Assembly: GCA_030730585.1 (NCBI GenBank)
Contig: JANQUV010000008.1
Location: forward strand, 1 to 48,820
Source of the DNA: Haliea sp.
Lineage (GTDB): Bacteria > Pseudomonadota > Gammaproteobacteria > Pseudomonadales > Halieaceae
Length of the DNA stretch: 48,820 bases
Direction: 5' to 3'
In this document: in pieces, positions 9,096 to 17,891 of the stretch
Position numbering within the stretch: the first letter of the stretch is position 1
Layout of the letters: each line of letters begins with the position of its first letter
The notes under the pieces: generated by a model
Told to the model about the DNA's origin: nothing
Seen by the model: the letters and a program-made list of their open reading frames with translations, nothing else
The model's database searches: none
Made by a program: the position numbers and the translations under genes

Positions 9096-10055
9096 TCAGC
9101 AACGTTCCCATGAAAACGCCAGAACGCGACGGATATCTGCTTCGCCACTCGCCAATAGCAGCAGCCGGTCCAACCCCAAGGCCACGCCGCTGCAGGCAGG
9201 AAGCCCTGCCTCAAGGGCCGCAAGCAGAGCCTCATCAAGCGGACGCTCCACCTGGCCCATACTTTGCCGGCGGCGATTGTCGGCTTCAAAGCGAGCTCGC
9301 TGTTCCGCCGCGTCTGCCAGCTCATGGTAACCATTGGCGACCTCTATGCCGTCAATATAAAGCTCGAAACGCTCACCTACCGTGTGCCCGTCGCGCTCCA
9401 CCAGCCGGGCCAGCGCAGCCTGGCTGGCGGGGTAATCGTAGATAAAACACAGGCCCTGGCCCGCAAGCCAGGGTTCGACAGCATGAGTCAGTAGCAAGTC
9501 CAGCCAAAAATCCCGGTCACCCGCCAGTGACCCCGTGTCAGTCAGCTGGCGTGCCGCGGACTGCAACGCGGCGAGGTCGGCAGTAAAAGGGTCAAGCTGG
9601 AGGCACTGCTGAAAGACCGCGCGATAGGTGAAAGCCTGCCAAGGGCCCTCCCCCAGGCAAGCGCACACCAGCGCCGCCACCTCCGCCATCAGAGCATGCT
9701 GATCCATACCCGGCCGGTACCATTCAAGCAGCGTAAATTCAGGATTGTGGCGGCGGCCGGCCTCGCCGTCGCGAAACGCCTTGCAGATCTGGTAGATAGG
9801 GCCGCTGCCCGCCGCAAGCAGGCGCTTCATTGCATACTCTGGCGAGGTTTGCAGATAACGAGAGCTGCCACCCAGCGACAGGCCGCCCGACACACACAAG
9901 GGCTCGATCGCCGGATCAGTGATGCCCCGCGAGCACAACAGAGGAGTCTCTACTTCCAGCACAGCTCTGTGCGCAAAAAAGGCGCGCACTCGCGCCAGTA
10001 GCTCTGCACGACGCAGCAGCAGAGCCTGAGAGGCCCCAGGGCGCCAGTCAATCAC
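9096..10055 (-). CDS. epmA: EF-P beta-lysine ligase EpmA (GenX/PoxA/YjeA)
   Basis: A truncated class II lysyl-tRNA-synthetase paralogue lacking the tRNA-anticodon domain (319 residues, the family's normal length). It attaches (R)-beta-lysine to EF-P. Visible class II motifs are VLEVETPLL (motif 1), KRLLAAGSGPIYQICKAFRDGEAGRRHNPEFTLLEWYR (motif 2, counted as separate stretches) and GVALGLDRLLLLASG (motif 3). It starts with GTG at 10055, 21 bases after the efp stop, on the same strand, so the enzyme and its protein substrate are co-transcribed. The partner aminomutase EpmB, which makes beta-lysine, is not in this window. Confidence 0.95.
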   Translation of the reverse strand: MIDWRPGASQALLLRRAELLARVRAFFAHRAVLEVETPLLCSRGITDPAIEPLCVSGGLSLGGSSRYLQTSPEYAMKRLLAAGSGPIYQICKAFRDGEAGRRHNPEFTLLEWYRPGMDQHALMAEVAALVCACLGEGPWQAFTYRAVFQQCLQLDPFTADLAALQSAARQLTDTGSLAGDRDFWLDLLLTHAVEPWLAGQGLCFIYDYPASQAALARLVERDGHTVGERFELYIDGIEVANGYHELADAAEQRARFEADNRRRQSMGQVERPLDEALLAALEAGLPACSGVALGLDRLLLLASGEADIRRVLAFSWERC

Positions 10056-10076
10056 TGGCGGTAACGGGGCTGAGCC

Positions 10077-10646
10077 CTACTTGCTGACGCGGTTTTGATA
10101 TTCACCGGTGCGCGTATCCACCCGAATAACTTCGCCAGTGGTTACAAACAAGGGCACTTTAACCACGGCGCCGGTGCTGAGTTTGGCTGGTTTGCTACCG
10201 CCTTGCGCGGTATCGCCCTTCAGGCCCGGGTCCGTTTCCACAATCTCCAACTCGACAAAGTTGGCCGGCGCGACAGACAAGGGGGTGCCGTTAAACAGCG
10301 TGACCTCGCAGGTATCCTGCTCTTTCAGCCAGAGGTAGGCATCGCCCAGCGCCTTGGCATCCGCTTGATGCTGCTCGAAGGTATCGGGCTCCATGAAATA
10401 CCAGAATTCACTGTCGTTGTAGAGGTATTCCATGGTCCGGTCCATCACGTCTGCGCCTTCCAGGCTCTCGCCGGACTTAAACGTGCGCTCCCAGACTCGG
10501 CCGGTTTTCAAGTTGCGCATACGCACCCGATTGAAAGCCTGACCCTTGCCCGGCTTAACAAATTCGTTCTCAAGTATGCTGCAAGGATCACCGTCCAGCA
10601 TAACCTTGAGGCCGGGACGAAACTCATTGGTGGAAAAATTCGCCAT
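10077..10646 (-). CDS. efp: Translation elongation factor P
   Basis: EF-P binds between the P and E sites and rescues ribosomes stalled at polyproline. The start is taken at 10646 ([19 protein letters not shown]), which matches the universal N-terminus; an ATG at 10658 would add four non-conserved residues. This gives 189 residues, the usual length. The modified lysine is K34 in the loop VKPGKGQAF, the residue that EpmA beta-lysylates, in agreement with epmA lying directly downstream. The C-terminal OB domain ends [20 protein letters not shown]. The region 10647-10795 upstream is shared with the divergent PilZ-like gene. Confidence 0.97.
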   Translation of the reverse strand: MANFSTNEFRPGLKVMLDGDPCSILENEFVKPGKGQAFNRVRMRNLKTGRVWERTFKSGESLEGADVMDRTMEYLYNDSEFWYFMEPDTFEQHQADAKALGDAYLWLKEQDTCEVTLFNGTPLSVAPANFVELEIVETDPGLKGDTAQGGSKPAKLSTGAVVKVPLFVTTGEVIRVDTRTGEYQNRVSK

Positions 10647-10795
10647 GACTCGTATCACACTACTTAAAAATAAGGAGCCACAATCATACCTTACACTGGT
10701 CCTGCCCGCGAGATTGCAGTAGCGATTACCGCCTCGGATGGGCTACTCTTGGTGATAACCGTTGATAAGGCAGAGTGACATGGGAGGCCACGGCC

Positions 10796-12631
10796 ATGAG
10801 TGACAAGGCACCCGTAAAACTGAGAATCCCACGTCAGGACCTGGAAGCGTTCAGCCGCTTCACCCTGTCGCAGACGGGTGCTGCCGAATGGGCGGCCGCG
10901 TTGCCGGTCACCAATGCCCGCGAAGTGGCTTTAGCGCTGGTACAGACGCTGGGTGAACTGAACAGGGTTGCGCTGCCCGCCGCTGACCGCTACGCCATTC
11001 TGGAGGCCATCCGGCCCAACATGAACGTGGCGGTGGCCAGCCTCTCGCGCAAAGTCATTAACCAGCCGCTGGTGTTGCCCGAAGAACCCCGGCAACTTGC
11101 AGAGCTGTCCGACCAACTGCTGGGTCTGGCCAGTACGGCTTACACACTGGTCGCCGTGCACGCCATCCGCGACCGTGGGAAGGTAACCGGGGTCAATCCT
11201 GCCCGGCTGGCCTGCGAAGCACTCCAGCGCGCCATTGACCTCACTGCAGGCAAGATCTTCCAGTACTTCTTGCTCTACCAGCCCAGTGAAGGCCGCGCTT
11301 GGCAAACTTTGCACCAGCTTTACCACTTGGCCGAGCGGCAGCACCTCACCCGGCTGCGGGTTGATAACGGGCAAAATGGCAGCACCACCATTCAGGCCAC
11401 TTGGCTGCGCCCGGTACTGCTTTCATGCTGTAAACCCAACCAAGTCAGGCAAGGCGACTTGACTGCCATGTTTCGCTGCCTGCAGGAGTGGGGTGGAGAA
11501 GCAGAAGGGGACGCGCAGCACGGCGCGCTGTTTGCCGTCGACCTGGATGCAGACCAACCAGCCACCTACGCCAAGAGCACTCGTTTTACCGATAGACCGG
11601 AGGGAATGCGCCTTGTCGATACAGCGGCGCTGGTTGTACACCTGCGAGCAATCGCCGCAGAATCTGAAGACCACGGTCGCAGAGATGTAGTATTCGACAA
11701 GGATGTCCGGCTGCACCACCACACGCTTCTGCACGTGATTGAGGCTTTGTCCTCGGTCAGTATGCGTAATTTCAATCGCACCCCCGCACAGCAAAACCTG
11801 CAAGTAACGCTGGGGCTGAGTAATGCTCATTACTTTTCAGCCGGCAAGCAAAACTTCGACGAGGTTTTACACGGCAAAGGCTACCAACCACCGGCCGGCA
11901 AGCGCATTGCCATCAACCCGTTCCTGGTGGAACAGAAGCGTCGCGACCCTTGGGTAGAAGCCTCACCTGACGATATTTTCAGCGGTGAAGAACAAGCGCT
12001 GCCGGATGAGCCCGCCGCAGGCCAGGGCATTAACGTCGATGCCGATATACGAGCCAAACTGCTGAAAGAAGACGATACCGGGCACCTGCAAGATACTACC
12101 CGGTTCCGCGAATACCGCGTCAAATGCATCAACGCCAGCCCGGGGGGCTATTGCCTGGCATGGGAAGCCAGCCCACCCGGCGTCATCCGCAGCGGAGACT
12201 TGCTGTGCGTTCGCGAGAAAGATAATCCGCACTGGGTACTCGCGACTATTCGCTGGGTGAGCCAGCTGGAGGGCAAAAGTACACTGATGGGCGTGGAGCT
12301 GCTGAGCCCCGGGGCAGAACCGTGGGGCGCTCGGATTCACGCTGAAAGTGGGCTGTCGGAGCCTATTCGAGTACTGCTACTGCCGGAAATCAAACTGGTC
12401 GCACAGCCACCTACGCTAGTCACTCCGCACAGTGGCTTTCGCGAGGGCCAGGGGCTAACCCTGCTGCGCTATGGCGAGACACGCAACATTTGCCTGCAGC
12501 GGCTGGTTGCCGCCACCGGCACCTATAGCCAGTTCGAATTCAGGAAAGCGGCCGCGCGGCCGGAAACCGGGGTTAAAGAAGACCGCGGGTTGCCGGCATC
12601 ACCGTTCCAATCCATCTGGTCGGAGATCTAG
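10796..12631 (+). CDS. Large PilZ-domain-like protein, putative c-di-GMP effector
   Basis: A 611-residue soluble protein. About residues 430-520 resemble a PilZ domain: an R-x-x-x-R pair in TTRFREYRVKC is followed by NASPGG in the place of the D/N-x-S-x-G-G motif, then a GDLLCVRE strand, ATIRWVSQ and MGVELLSPGA. PilZ domains bind cyclic di-GMP, so a signalling role in surface or motility behaviour is possible but not shown. The N-terminal 400 residues are mostly helical and not recognised. The ATG at 10796 is preferred because GGGAGG (10782-10787) lies eight bases upstream; a GTG at 10775 would precede that site. The gene converges on serB and overlaps it by 33 bases. Confidence 0.72.
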   Translation: MSDKAPVKLRIPRQDLEAFSRFTLSQTGAAEWAAALPVTNAREVALALVQTLGELNRVALPAADRYAILEAIRPNMNVAVASLSRKVINQPLVLPEEPRQLAELSDQLLGLASTAYTLVAVHAIRDRGKVTGVNPARLACEALQRAIDLTAGKIFQYFLLYQPSEGRAWQTLHQLYHLAERQHLTRLRVDNGQNGSTTIQATWLRPVLLSCCKPNQVRQGDLTAMFRCLQEWGGEAEGDAQHGALFAVDLDADQPATYAKSTRFTDRPEGMRLVDTAALVVHLRAIAAESEDHGRRDVVFDKDVRLHHHTLLHVIEALSSVSMRNFNRTPAQQNLQVTLGLSNAHYFSAGKQNFDEVLHGKGYQPPAGKRIAINPFLVEQKRRDPWVEASPDDIFSGEEQALPDEPAAGQGINVDADIRAKLLKEDDTGHLQDTTRFREYRVKCINASPGGYCLAWEASPPGVIRSGDLLCVREKDNPHWVLATIRWVSQLEGKSTLMGVELLSPGAEPWGARIHAESGLSEPIRVLLLPEIKLVAQPPTLVTPHSGFREGQGLTLLRYGETRNICLQRLVAATGTYSQFEFRKAAARPETGVKEDRGLPASPFQSIWSEI

Positions 12632-13849
12632 TTCAGGGCCCGGCTGATAGCGGTCAGAAATGCCCAGCAGATACAATATTGCATCAAGGCCAAGGGTTGA
12701 TATCGATTGCTCCGCGGACTGTTGCACCAGGGGCTTGGCGCGAAAGGCAACGCCCAAGCCGGCAATGCTGAGCATTGGCAGGTCGTTGGCACCATCACCG
12801 ACGGCAATCACCTGCTGCAGGTCGATGCCCTCTCGAGCCGCAAGCTGGCGCAGCAACGCTGCTTTGCGCTCACCGTCCACGATGATTCCACTCACGCTGC
12901 CGGTCACCACACCATGAGCAATGTCCAGTTCGTTGGCGTGCACGTAGTCAATGCCGAGCTGCCGCTGCAACCACTGAGCAAAGTAAGTGAACCCACCGGA
13001 GAGTATGGCCGTTTTATAGCCCAGCGTACGCAGCGTGGCAATGAGGTGCCGGGCGCCCTCGGTGATACGCAGGTTTGCCGCAACCTCCAGCAACGCTGAT
13101 TCAGGTAAACCCTTGAGCAGGGCTACCCGCTCGCGAAAACTGGCGGCAAAATCAAGTTCGCCGCGCATCGCGCGGTCGGTAATCGCACTGACTTGCTCGC
13201 CTACGCCCGCCAGCCGCGCTAATTCATCGATAACCTCGGCCTCAATGAGGGTTGAGTCCATGTCAAAGGCCACCAAACGGCGGTTACGGCGGTACATATT
13301 GTCCTCCTGAAAAGCCAGATCGACCTCCAGTGCGCTGGCCACCTCCAACAGCTCGCGCCGAAAAGCCGCCACATTCGGCACCGTGCCACGCAGGGAGAAC
13401 TCCACGCAGGCCTTGCTCAGTGGCGGCAACGCGCCTAAGGGAATGCGACCAGAAAGACGTGAGATACCGTCGATTCCCAAGCCATGGCGGGAGAATACAG
13501 CACTTACCCGAGCCAGCTGATCGGCGGTAATTTTGCGTGCCAGCAGCGTGGTGATATAGCGAGCGCGCCCCTGAGCCGCCACCCAATCGCTGTAGCTGCT
13601 TGCGCTGACCTGTTCCCAGCGCAGCTGCAACTGCTGGCTTGCCGCAAAACTCTGCAAGGCCCGCTCAATATCTACCCGCGGCACGCCAGCGGGAATTTCC
13701 AGCAACAGCCCCATGGACAAGGTGGCATGAATAACCGCCTGGCCAATGTCCAGCACATTTACCGCATGCTCGGCTAGCAACCCGGAAACCCCGGCGGTAA
13801 TCCCCGGCTTATCGGCACCGGAAAGGGTGATCAGGACGATGTCATTCAC
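12599..13849 (-). CDS. serB: Phosphoserine phosphatase SerB with N-terminal ACT domains
   Basis: Last step of serine synthesis: O-phosphoserine to serine. The HAD motif I is VAFDMDSTLIEAEVIDELA with nucleophile D in DMDST. Motif II is AILSGGFTYF and motif III-IV AVGDGANDLPML. The N-terminal ~180 residues form ACT-like regulatory domains (IVLITLSGADKPGITAGVSGLL, one of the ACT signatures), as in long SerB proteins (416 residues). It starts with GTG at 13849. It diverges from the YtjB-like gene at 13978, an arrangement also seen in enterobacteria and pseudomonads. The 128-base divergent gap contains a possible -10 (TAGAAT on the minus strand, 13882-13887) with no good -35. Confidence 0.96.
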   Translation of the reverse strand: MNDIVLITLSGADKPGITAGVSGLLAEHAVNVLDIGQAVIHATLSMGLLLEIPAGVPRVDIERALQSFAASQQLQLRWEQVSASSYSDWVAAQGRARYITTLLARKITADQLARVSAVFSRHGLGIDGISRLSGRIPLGALPPLSKACVEFSLRGTVPNVAAFRRELLEVASALEVDLAFQEDNMYRRNRRLVAFDMDSTLIEAEVIDELARLAGVGEQVSAITDRAMRGELDFAASFRERVALLKGLPESALLEVAANLRITEGARHLIATLRTLGYKTAILSGGFTYFAQWLQRQLGIDYVHANELDIAHGVVTGSVSGIIVDGERKAALLRQLAAREGIDLQQVIAVGDGANDLPMLSIAGLGVAFRAKPLVQQSAEQSISTLGLDAILYLLGISDRYQPGPELDLRPDGLER

Positions 13850-13977
13850 GGTCGGGGGGCCCGGCGGCTATAAGGTACTTTATTCTAACCTTGCGCTGGT
13901 TACGGCGAAACCGTTGCGCGCGGCCAGTGCATGCTTGGTTTATACTCCCCGCTTCATTCACAGGGAAGCCCACCGGC

Positions 13978-15225
13978 GTGAGCAAACGATTCCGCGACGC
14001 AAGCCTTAGCCACCAGCTGGCGGTCATAGCAGGGCTTGCCTGCCTGCTCATCAGCTTGGCGCTGGTTGCGCTGGCCGCCACCTCCAGCCGCCACATGCAG
14101 AAAGTGCAACAAGCCGAGTTCGGCGATGCACTGGCCCAGCAAATTGCACGGCGTATCGGCGTTGCGCTGGAAACCGGCGACCTGCTCAATGTCGCCGCGT
14201 CCCTGCACCGCTTTGTGGAATCCTCCTCTGCCGGCAAAGTAGCCATATTCGACGTTGAGGGCCGCGCTCTCGGCGAAGCCGGCAACGTTGACGGTGAGCA
14301 TCTCACGGAGTACCAGGCCCCAGTGCTGATTGGCCCCGATGTAGCGGGCGAGGTGGTTCTGACCCTGAGCACAGATGTGGCGGAAACTGCCCGTATGCGT
14401 TTCTTGCTAAGCCTGTTTGGGCTGTCCATCGTGCTCAGCCTTTTCGTTTACGCAATGGCGCGCAAAGCGACTCAACAGCTGCTCGCCAACCGCCTGCAAA
14501 GGCAAGCGCATACCATCACCTTGGATGACTCTGGCCGCGCCCCGCTGCCAGCAAACGAGCTGCTACAACTGCAATATCATGTCGATGCGCTACCCATGGA
14601 CTTGCTACGTGCGCGCACCGGCAGTGGCCCTAACGAAGCCAATTACCGGGATACAGCGGTACTGTATCTTCACCTCATCAGCCTGTCCGCTTACCTCGAC
14701 ACCCTGGATGAAACCTCACTGCACCGTTACACCGACCGTCTGCACCAGATTGTCTATGCGGCCGCCGGATTCTACGGCGGCCATCTGCAGGTTGTGCGAC
14801 AGTTTGGCCTGGCGGTTTTTTTCAGCGGCAACAGCAGCGGTGGCAGCGCGGCCTTTCGGGCCGCCAGCTGCGCCTGGCTGGTGCGCAGCGTCAGCAAGGC
14901 GCTGGAAAAGAAGATGAGCTTGTCCATGAACATGTCCATGGCGGTTGCCCAAAGCGAACTGGGGCGTGGCGATGAAACAGATATTTACCCAGGCTTGTAT
15001 ATTCAGTCCACACTGGATGAGCTACAAACGCTCTGCTCCAGCATGCCGCCCCAAGTGATGCTTTCTCCGGGGGTCTGCGAGGATATCGATGTGAGTAGCC
15101 GGCTGGAACAACGGGACAGCGAACTGGGCGATTACGCCATTCTGGAAGAGTTCCTGAGCCCTTGGGATGACCTGCTTGAGCGTCAGCTACGCCTTACCCT
15201 GAAGAGATTGGGTGGGCCGCTTTAG
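13978..15225 (+). CDS. AhpA/YtjB (Smp) family membrane protein
   Basis: A 415-residue protein with a helix near the N-terminus (LAVIAGLACLLISLALVALA) and a second at about residues 140-160 (LLSLFGLSIVLSLFVYAMA). The intervening ~100 residues should be periplasmic and resemble the sensor-like domain of YtjB/Smp proteins. The rest is cytoplasmic. The family is found next to and divergent from serB, as here; its function is not well defined. The GTG at 13978 is chosen because it begins the conserved MSKRFRDASLSHQLAV and has AGGGAAG upstream; an in-frame TTG at 13891 would add a poorly conserved tail across the promoter region. A TATACT at 13941-13946 could be its -10. Confidence 0.75.
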   Translation: MSKRFRDASLSHQLAVIAGLACLLISLALVALAATSSRHMQKVQQAEFGDALAQQIARRIGVALETGDLLNVAASLHRFVESSSAGKVAIFDVEGRALGEAGNVDGEHLTEYQAPVLIGPDVAGEVVLTLSTDVAETARMRFLLSLFGLSIVLSLFVYAMARKATQQLLANRLQRQAHTITLDDSGRAPLPANELLQLQYHVDALPMDLLRARTGSGPNEANYRDTAVLYLHLISLSAYLDTLDETSLHRYTDRLHQIVYAAAGFYGGHLQVVRQFGLAVFFSGNSSGGSAAFRAASCAWLVRSVSKALEKKMSLSMNMSMAVAQSELGRGDETDIYPGLYIQSTLDELQTLCSSMPPQVMLSPGVCEDIDVSSRLEQRDSELGDYAILEEFLSPWDDLLERQLRLTLKRLGGPL

Positions 15226-15269
15226 CCGCACATGATGACCAATAGAGCAACGAGCGGCACAAGAACATA

Positions 15270-15297
15270 CCACTAGCCGTGCGCCACTAGCCGTGTG
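15270..15297. repeat. 14-bp tandem duplication
   Basis: The unit CCACTAGCCGTGCG (15270-15283) is followed directly by CCACTAGCCGTGTG (15284-15297), differing at one base. It lies between two convergent genes, four bases from the SDR stop codon. A recent slippage duplication is the simplest reading. Confidence 0.8.
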
Positions 15298-15301
15298 CGA
15301 G

Positions 15302-16033
15302 TCACCAAAGCCCGCGCCCGCCGTCGATGGTGTGATCCGCACCAGTAATGTAGCTGGACTCGTCCGAGGCCAGAAACAGCACTAACGCAGAAATCTCATC
15401 GAGACTGGCGGGGCGCTGCAGGGGAATGGCCTGCATCTGCTCCGGCGTGCCGCCCGAAAACATGCCGGTATCCGCCACAGCACCGGGCAACACCGCGTTG
15501 ACGCGAATATTGTCCGGCCCCAGGTCGTAAGCAGCTGACTTGGTCAGGCCGCGTACAGCGGCTTTGGAAGCACCGTAGATAGAGAGGCTGGGAATACCCC
15601 GGATACCCGCCAATGATGACAGGTTCACAATCGATCCCCCGCCACCTTGGGCCTTCATCACCGGTGCCACCTTGCTGATACCCAGCCAGCAGCCGAACAC
15701 GTTCACCTCCAGCAGCCTGCGCACTCGCTCAGGCTCTACCTCATCAACGGGGCAGGCAAAAAACAGGGCAGCATTGTTCACCAATACATCAATGCGCCCA
15801 AAATGGCTCTTCGCCGCCGCTACCACGCTAACCCAGTCCGCTTCACTGGATACATCCTGGCGCACAAAGTGAGCCTGCGACCCATGCTCCGCGGCCAGTG
15901 CTGCGCCCGCATCCTCCTGCACATCGGTCAGGACCACGTTGGCGCCTTCCGCAACGAAGCGCCGTACATGATTAGCACCCATGCCCTGCGCTGCCCCGGT
16001 AATGATGGCAGTTTTGCCGGTTAAACGTCCCAT
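15302..16033 (-). CDS. Classical SDR-family NAD(P)-dependent oxidoreductase
   Basis: A 243-residue Rossmann-fold dehydrogenase. The cofactor motif TGAAQGMGANH is at residues 12-22, the acidic residue in VVLTDVQED at the end of strand 2 favours NAD(H), the NNAALFFA segment is the structural N-N-A-G-like motif, and the catalytic S-Y-K set is NLSSLAG with YGASK. The C-terminal NAVLPGAVADTGM and GADHTIDGGRGLW are standard. The substrate is unknown; it may oxidise a hydroxyl group on a steroid, alcohol or ketone. It follows the amidohydrolase gene by 10 bases and probably shares its transcript and the TetR control. Confidence 0.92.
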   Translation of the reverse strand: MGRLTGKTAIITGAAQGMGANHVRRFVAEGANVVLTDVQEDAGAALAAEHGSQAHFVRQDVSSEADWVSVVAAAKSHFGRIDVLVNNAALFFACPVDEVEPERVRRLLEVNVFGCWLGISKVAPVMKAQGGGGSIVNLSSLAGIRGIPSLSIYGASKAAVRGLTKSAAYDLGPDNIRVNAVLPGAVADTGMFSGGTPEQMQAIPLQRPASLDEISALVLFLASDESSYITGADHTIDGGRGLW

Positions 16034-16043
16034 TCTGCTCTAC

Positions 16044-17777
16044 TCAGGCCGCAGCTAAGGGCTGCAGCATCTTACCCGGGCGTGCTGATGTGCTCTGCTG
16101 CCCGTCGAAGGTGACCTCACCGTTAACCATGGTCATCCGCATTGGCGCAGCGTCCCTGCTCCAACGCCAGGTGAACCCACCCTTGCCGTCGGGCACATCG
16201 AAAACCCGCTTCATGTCACGCTCCTGTACCTCATCCAAATGGAAGATGGTGAGGTCTGCGCGTTTACCAGCGGCAATTACGCCGCGGTCATGAAAACCGA
16301 AGTGGCTCGCCAGCTTCCCGGTTTGGATATGCACTGCTTCTTCTACCGTCAGCTCACCACAGCGCACGAAATCCGTGAACAGCTTGATGTTCTCGCCGCC
16401 GCCACAGAGCATTTGCCCGTGGGCCGCCGCATCACTGATATTACCCACGGTGTACGGGTCGCGCATCAGGCTCAACACCATATCGCGATCGCATTCGAAG
16501 GGGGGCATCGTCACCGTAGACTGCAGGCCATTCGCCAACAACCATTCAGCCATAGCATCGGAGGGATGCGGTGCGCCGATCTGCTCCTGATACTCGCCCA
16601 ATGTGAGGTGCGTGGGGCCAACGCCATTGTCTGTGTTCATCAGCAACAGGTGCCCTGCACGCCCAGCAGGGAAGGGCGAGAATTCAAAGGCTTTGGTGTC
16701 CCAGGATTCACGCGCACGCTCACGCCAGCTGGGATCGCGCAGAACGGCTTCTTTGGCCTCGTCTCCCTCGGCGGTGACCACTTCGTGCCAAACATAATCG
16801 TTGGACTGCGCAAAAATCAATGAACTTTGCACGCTCAGCGTGGAAGTGACCGCAATGTGTGCATAGCCGGTCCAGAAGTCACGACCCTCGCGTTTGAACT
16901 GCTCGTGCAGCTCAACCAGGGGCGCCTGAATACCCATCATGTCACGCTGGAAAACCAGGGTAGGCAAGCCCGCCCATTGCACCCGCAGCGGCATACCGTC
17001 TGACAGGCGCGCAATACGGCGCATGGTATCGGGCGCAGTCATGTTGCGGAAAGTGTCCACAATGACCTGCAGAGTGGCACCCGGATGCCGGCTGATCACT
17101 GCCATCAGCGACTGCAGCTCATGATCATCGGCTTGCAATGACGGTACCGGGCGATCCTGCCCATCGTGATCGAACAGATTAGTAGACATACCGAGTGCGC
17201 CGGCAGCCAAAGCTTCATCTAACAAAAAGCACATCTTATCAACTTCTGCCGGGGTTGCCGCCCGGTCCCAGGCATCCAGGCCCATAACCGCAAGGCGCAA
17301 CGCGATATGCCCACAAAACGCCGCGTAATTGGCCGGCAGCTTCACGTTCTTCACCATAGAGTCGCGATACTCTGGCCAGCTGCGCCAGTCCCAGGGAAGA
17401 GAATCAAAGAAGGGCTGCTCAGGAATGTCTTCGAAAAAAGAGAAAATACCCACAACTTCGCGCCGCGCCGCCTCGTCATCTGACACCGGAGCGACCGAGA
17501 ATCCACAGTTACCCATCACCAGCGAAGTCACGCCATAACCGGGGAGGGGGTCGAGTTTATCGTCCCACCACATCGCGCCGTCAAAGTGTGTGTGGCTCTC
17601 AATAAAACCCGGAGAAACAATGCATCCGGTAGCGTCCACTACCGTCTCATCGGCTGCTGGCGCCAAGCCTGCGGCTACTTCAGCAATAACGCCATCATGC
17701 ACGCGCACATCTGCCGCAAAACCAGCGGCGCCGGTGCCATCGATTACTGTGCCATTACGAATGAGTGTTTTAGTCAT
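16044..17777 (-). CDS. Amidohydrolase family protein, N-acyl-D-amino-acid deacylase-like
   Basis: A 577-residue metal-dependent hydrolase of the D-aminoacylase branch. The N-terminal beta-domain (TLIRNGTVIDGTGAAG) is followed by GFIESHTHFDG, the H-x-H metal site. Next is MGNCGFSVAP, then GHIALRLAVMG, and then SDAAAHGQMLCGG near the active-site aspartate. The C-terminus KLASHFGFHDRGVIAAGKRADLTIF is typical. The substrate is not certain; the protein more closely resembles uncharacterised amidohydrolases than true D-aminoacylase. The start at 17777 is chosen for the strong ribosome site GAGGTGG just upstream; an upstream ATG at 17843 lacks one. It lies between the TetR gene and the SDR gene, all on the minus strand. 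Confidence 0.85.
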   Translation of the reverse strand: MTKTLIRNGTVIDGTGAAGFAADVRVHDGVIAEVAAGLAPAADETVVDATGCIVSPGFIESHTHFDGAMWWDDKLDPLPGYGVTSLVMGNCGFSVAPVSDDEAARREVVGIFSFFEDIPEQPFFDSLPWDWRSWPEYRDSMVKNVKLPANYAAFCGHIALRLAVMGLDAWDRAATPAEVDKMCFLLDEALAAGALGMSTNLFDHDGQDRPVPSLQADDHELQSLMAVISRHPGATLQVIVDTFRNMTAPDTMRRIARLSDGMPLRVQWAGLPTLVFQRDMMGIQAPLVELHEQFKREGRDFWTGYAHIAVTSTLSVQSSLIFAQSNDYVWHEVVTAEGDEAKEAVLRDPSWRERARESWDTKAFEFSPFPAGRAGHLLLMNTDNGVGPTHLTLGEYQEQIGAPHPSDAMAEWLLANGLQSTVTMPPFECDRDMVLSLMRDPYTVGNISDAAAHGQMLCGGGENIKLFTDFVRCGELTVEEAVHIQTGKLASHFGFHDRGVIAAGKRADLTIFHLDEVQERDMKRVFDVPDGKGGFTWRWSRDAAPMRMTMVNGEVTFDGQQSTSARPGKMLQPLAAA

Positions 17778-17865
17778 GTCGCCACCTCTATAAATTATTG
17801 TCAGGTCGGGAGGGTCGCCGCCGTGGAGCCATTGGCTATTCACGTACGCGCCAAGCCTTAGTCTA

Positions 17866-17880
17866 GTTATTTTTAATAAC
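17866..17880. promoter_or_regulatory. Palindrome upstream of amidohydrolase, possible TetR operator
   Basis: Arms GTTATT and AATAAC, six base pairs, around a three-base centre, in a short AT-rich stretch between the TetR stop (17892) and the amidohydrolase start (17777). It would be well placed as an operator for the adjacent TetR protein or as a promoter. The assignment rests only on symmetry and position. Confidence 0.3.
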
Positions 17881-17891
17881 AGTTTCTATAA

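Noticed and set aside
13891-13977. TTG at 13891 as the start of the YtjB-like protein
   Set aside because: The added residues are not family-like and would cross the promoter region shared with serB; GTG at 13978 fits better.
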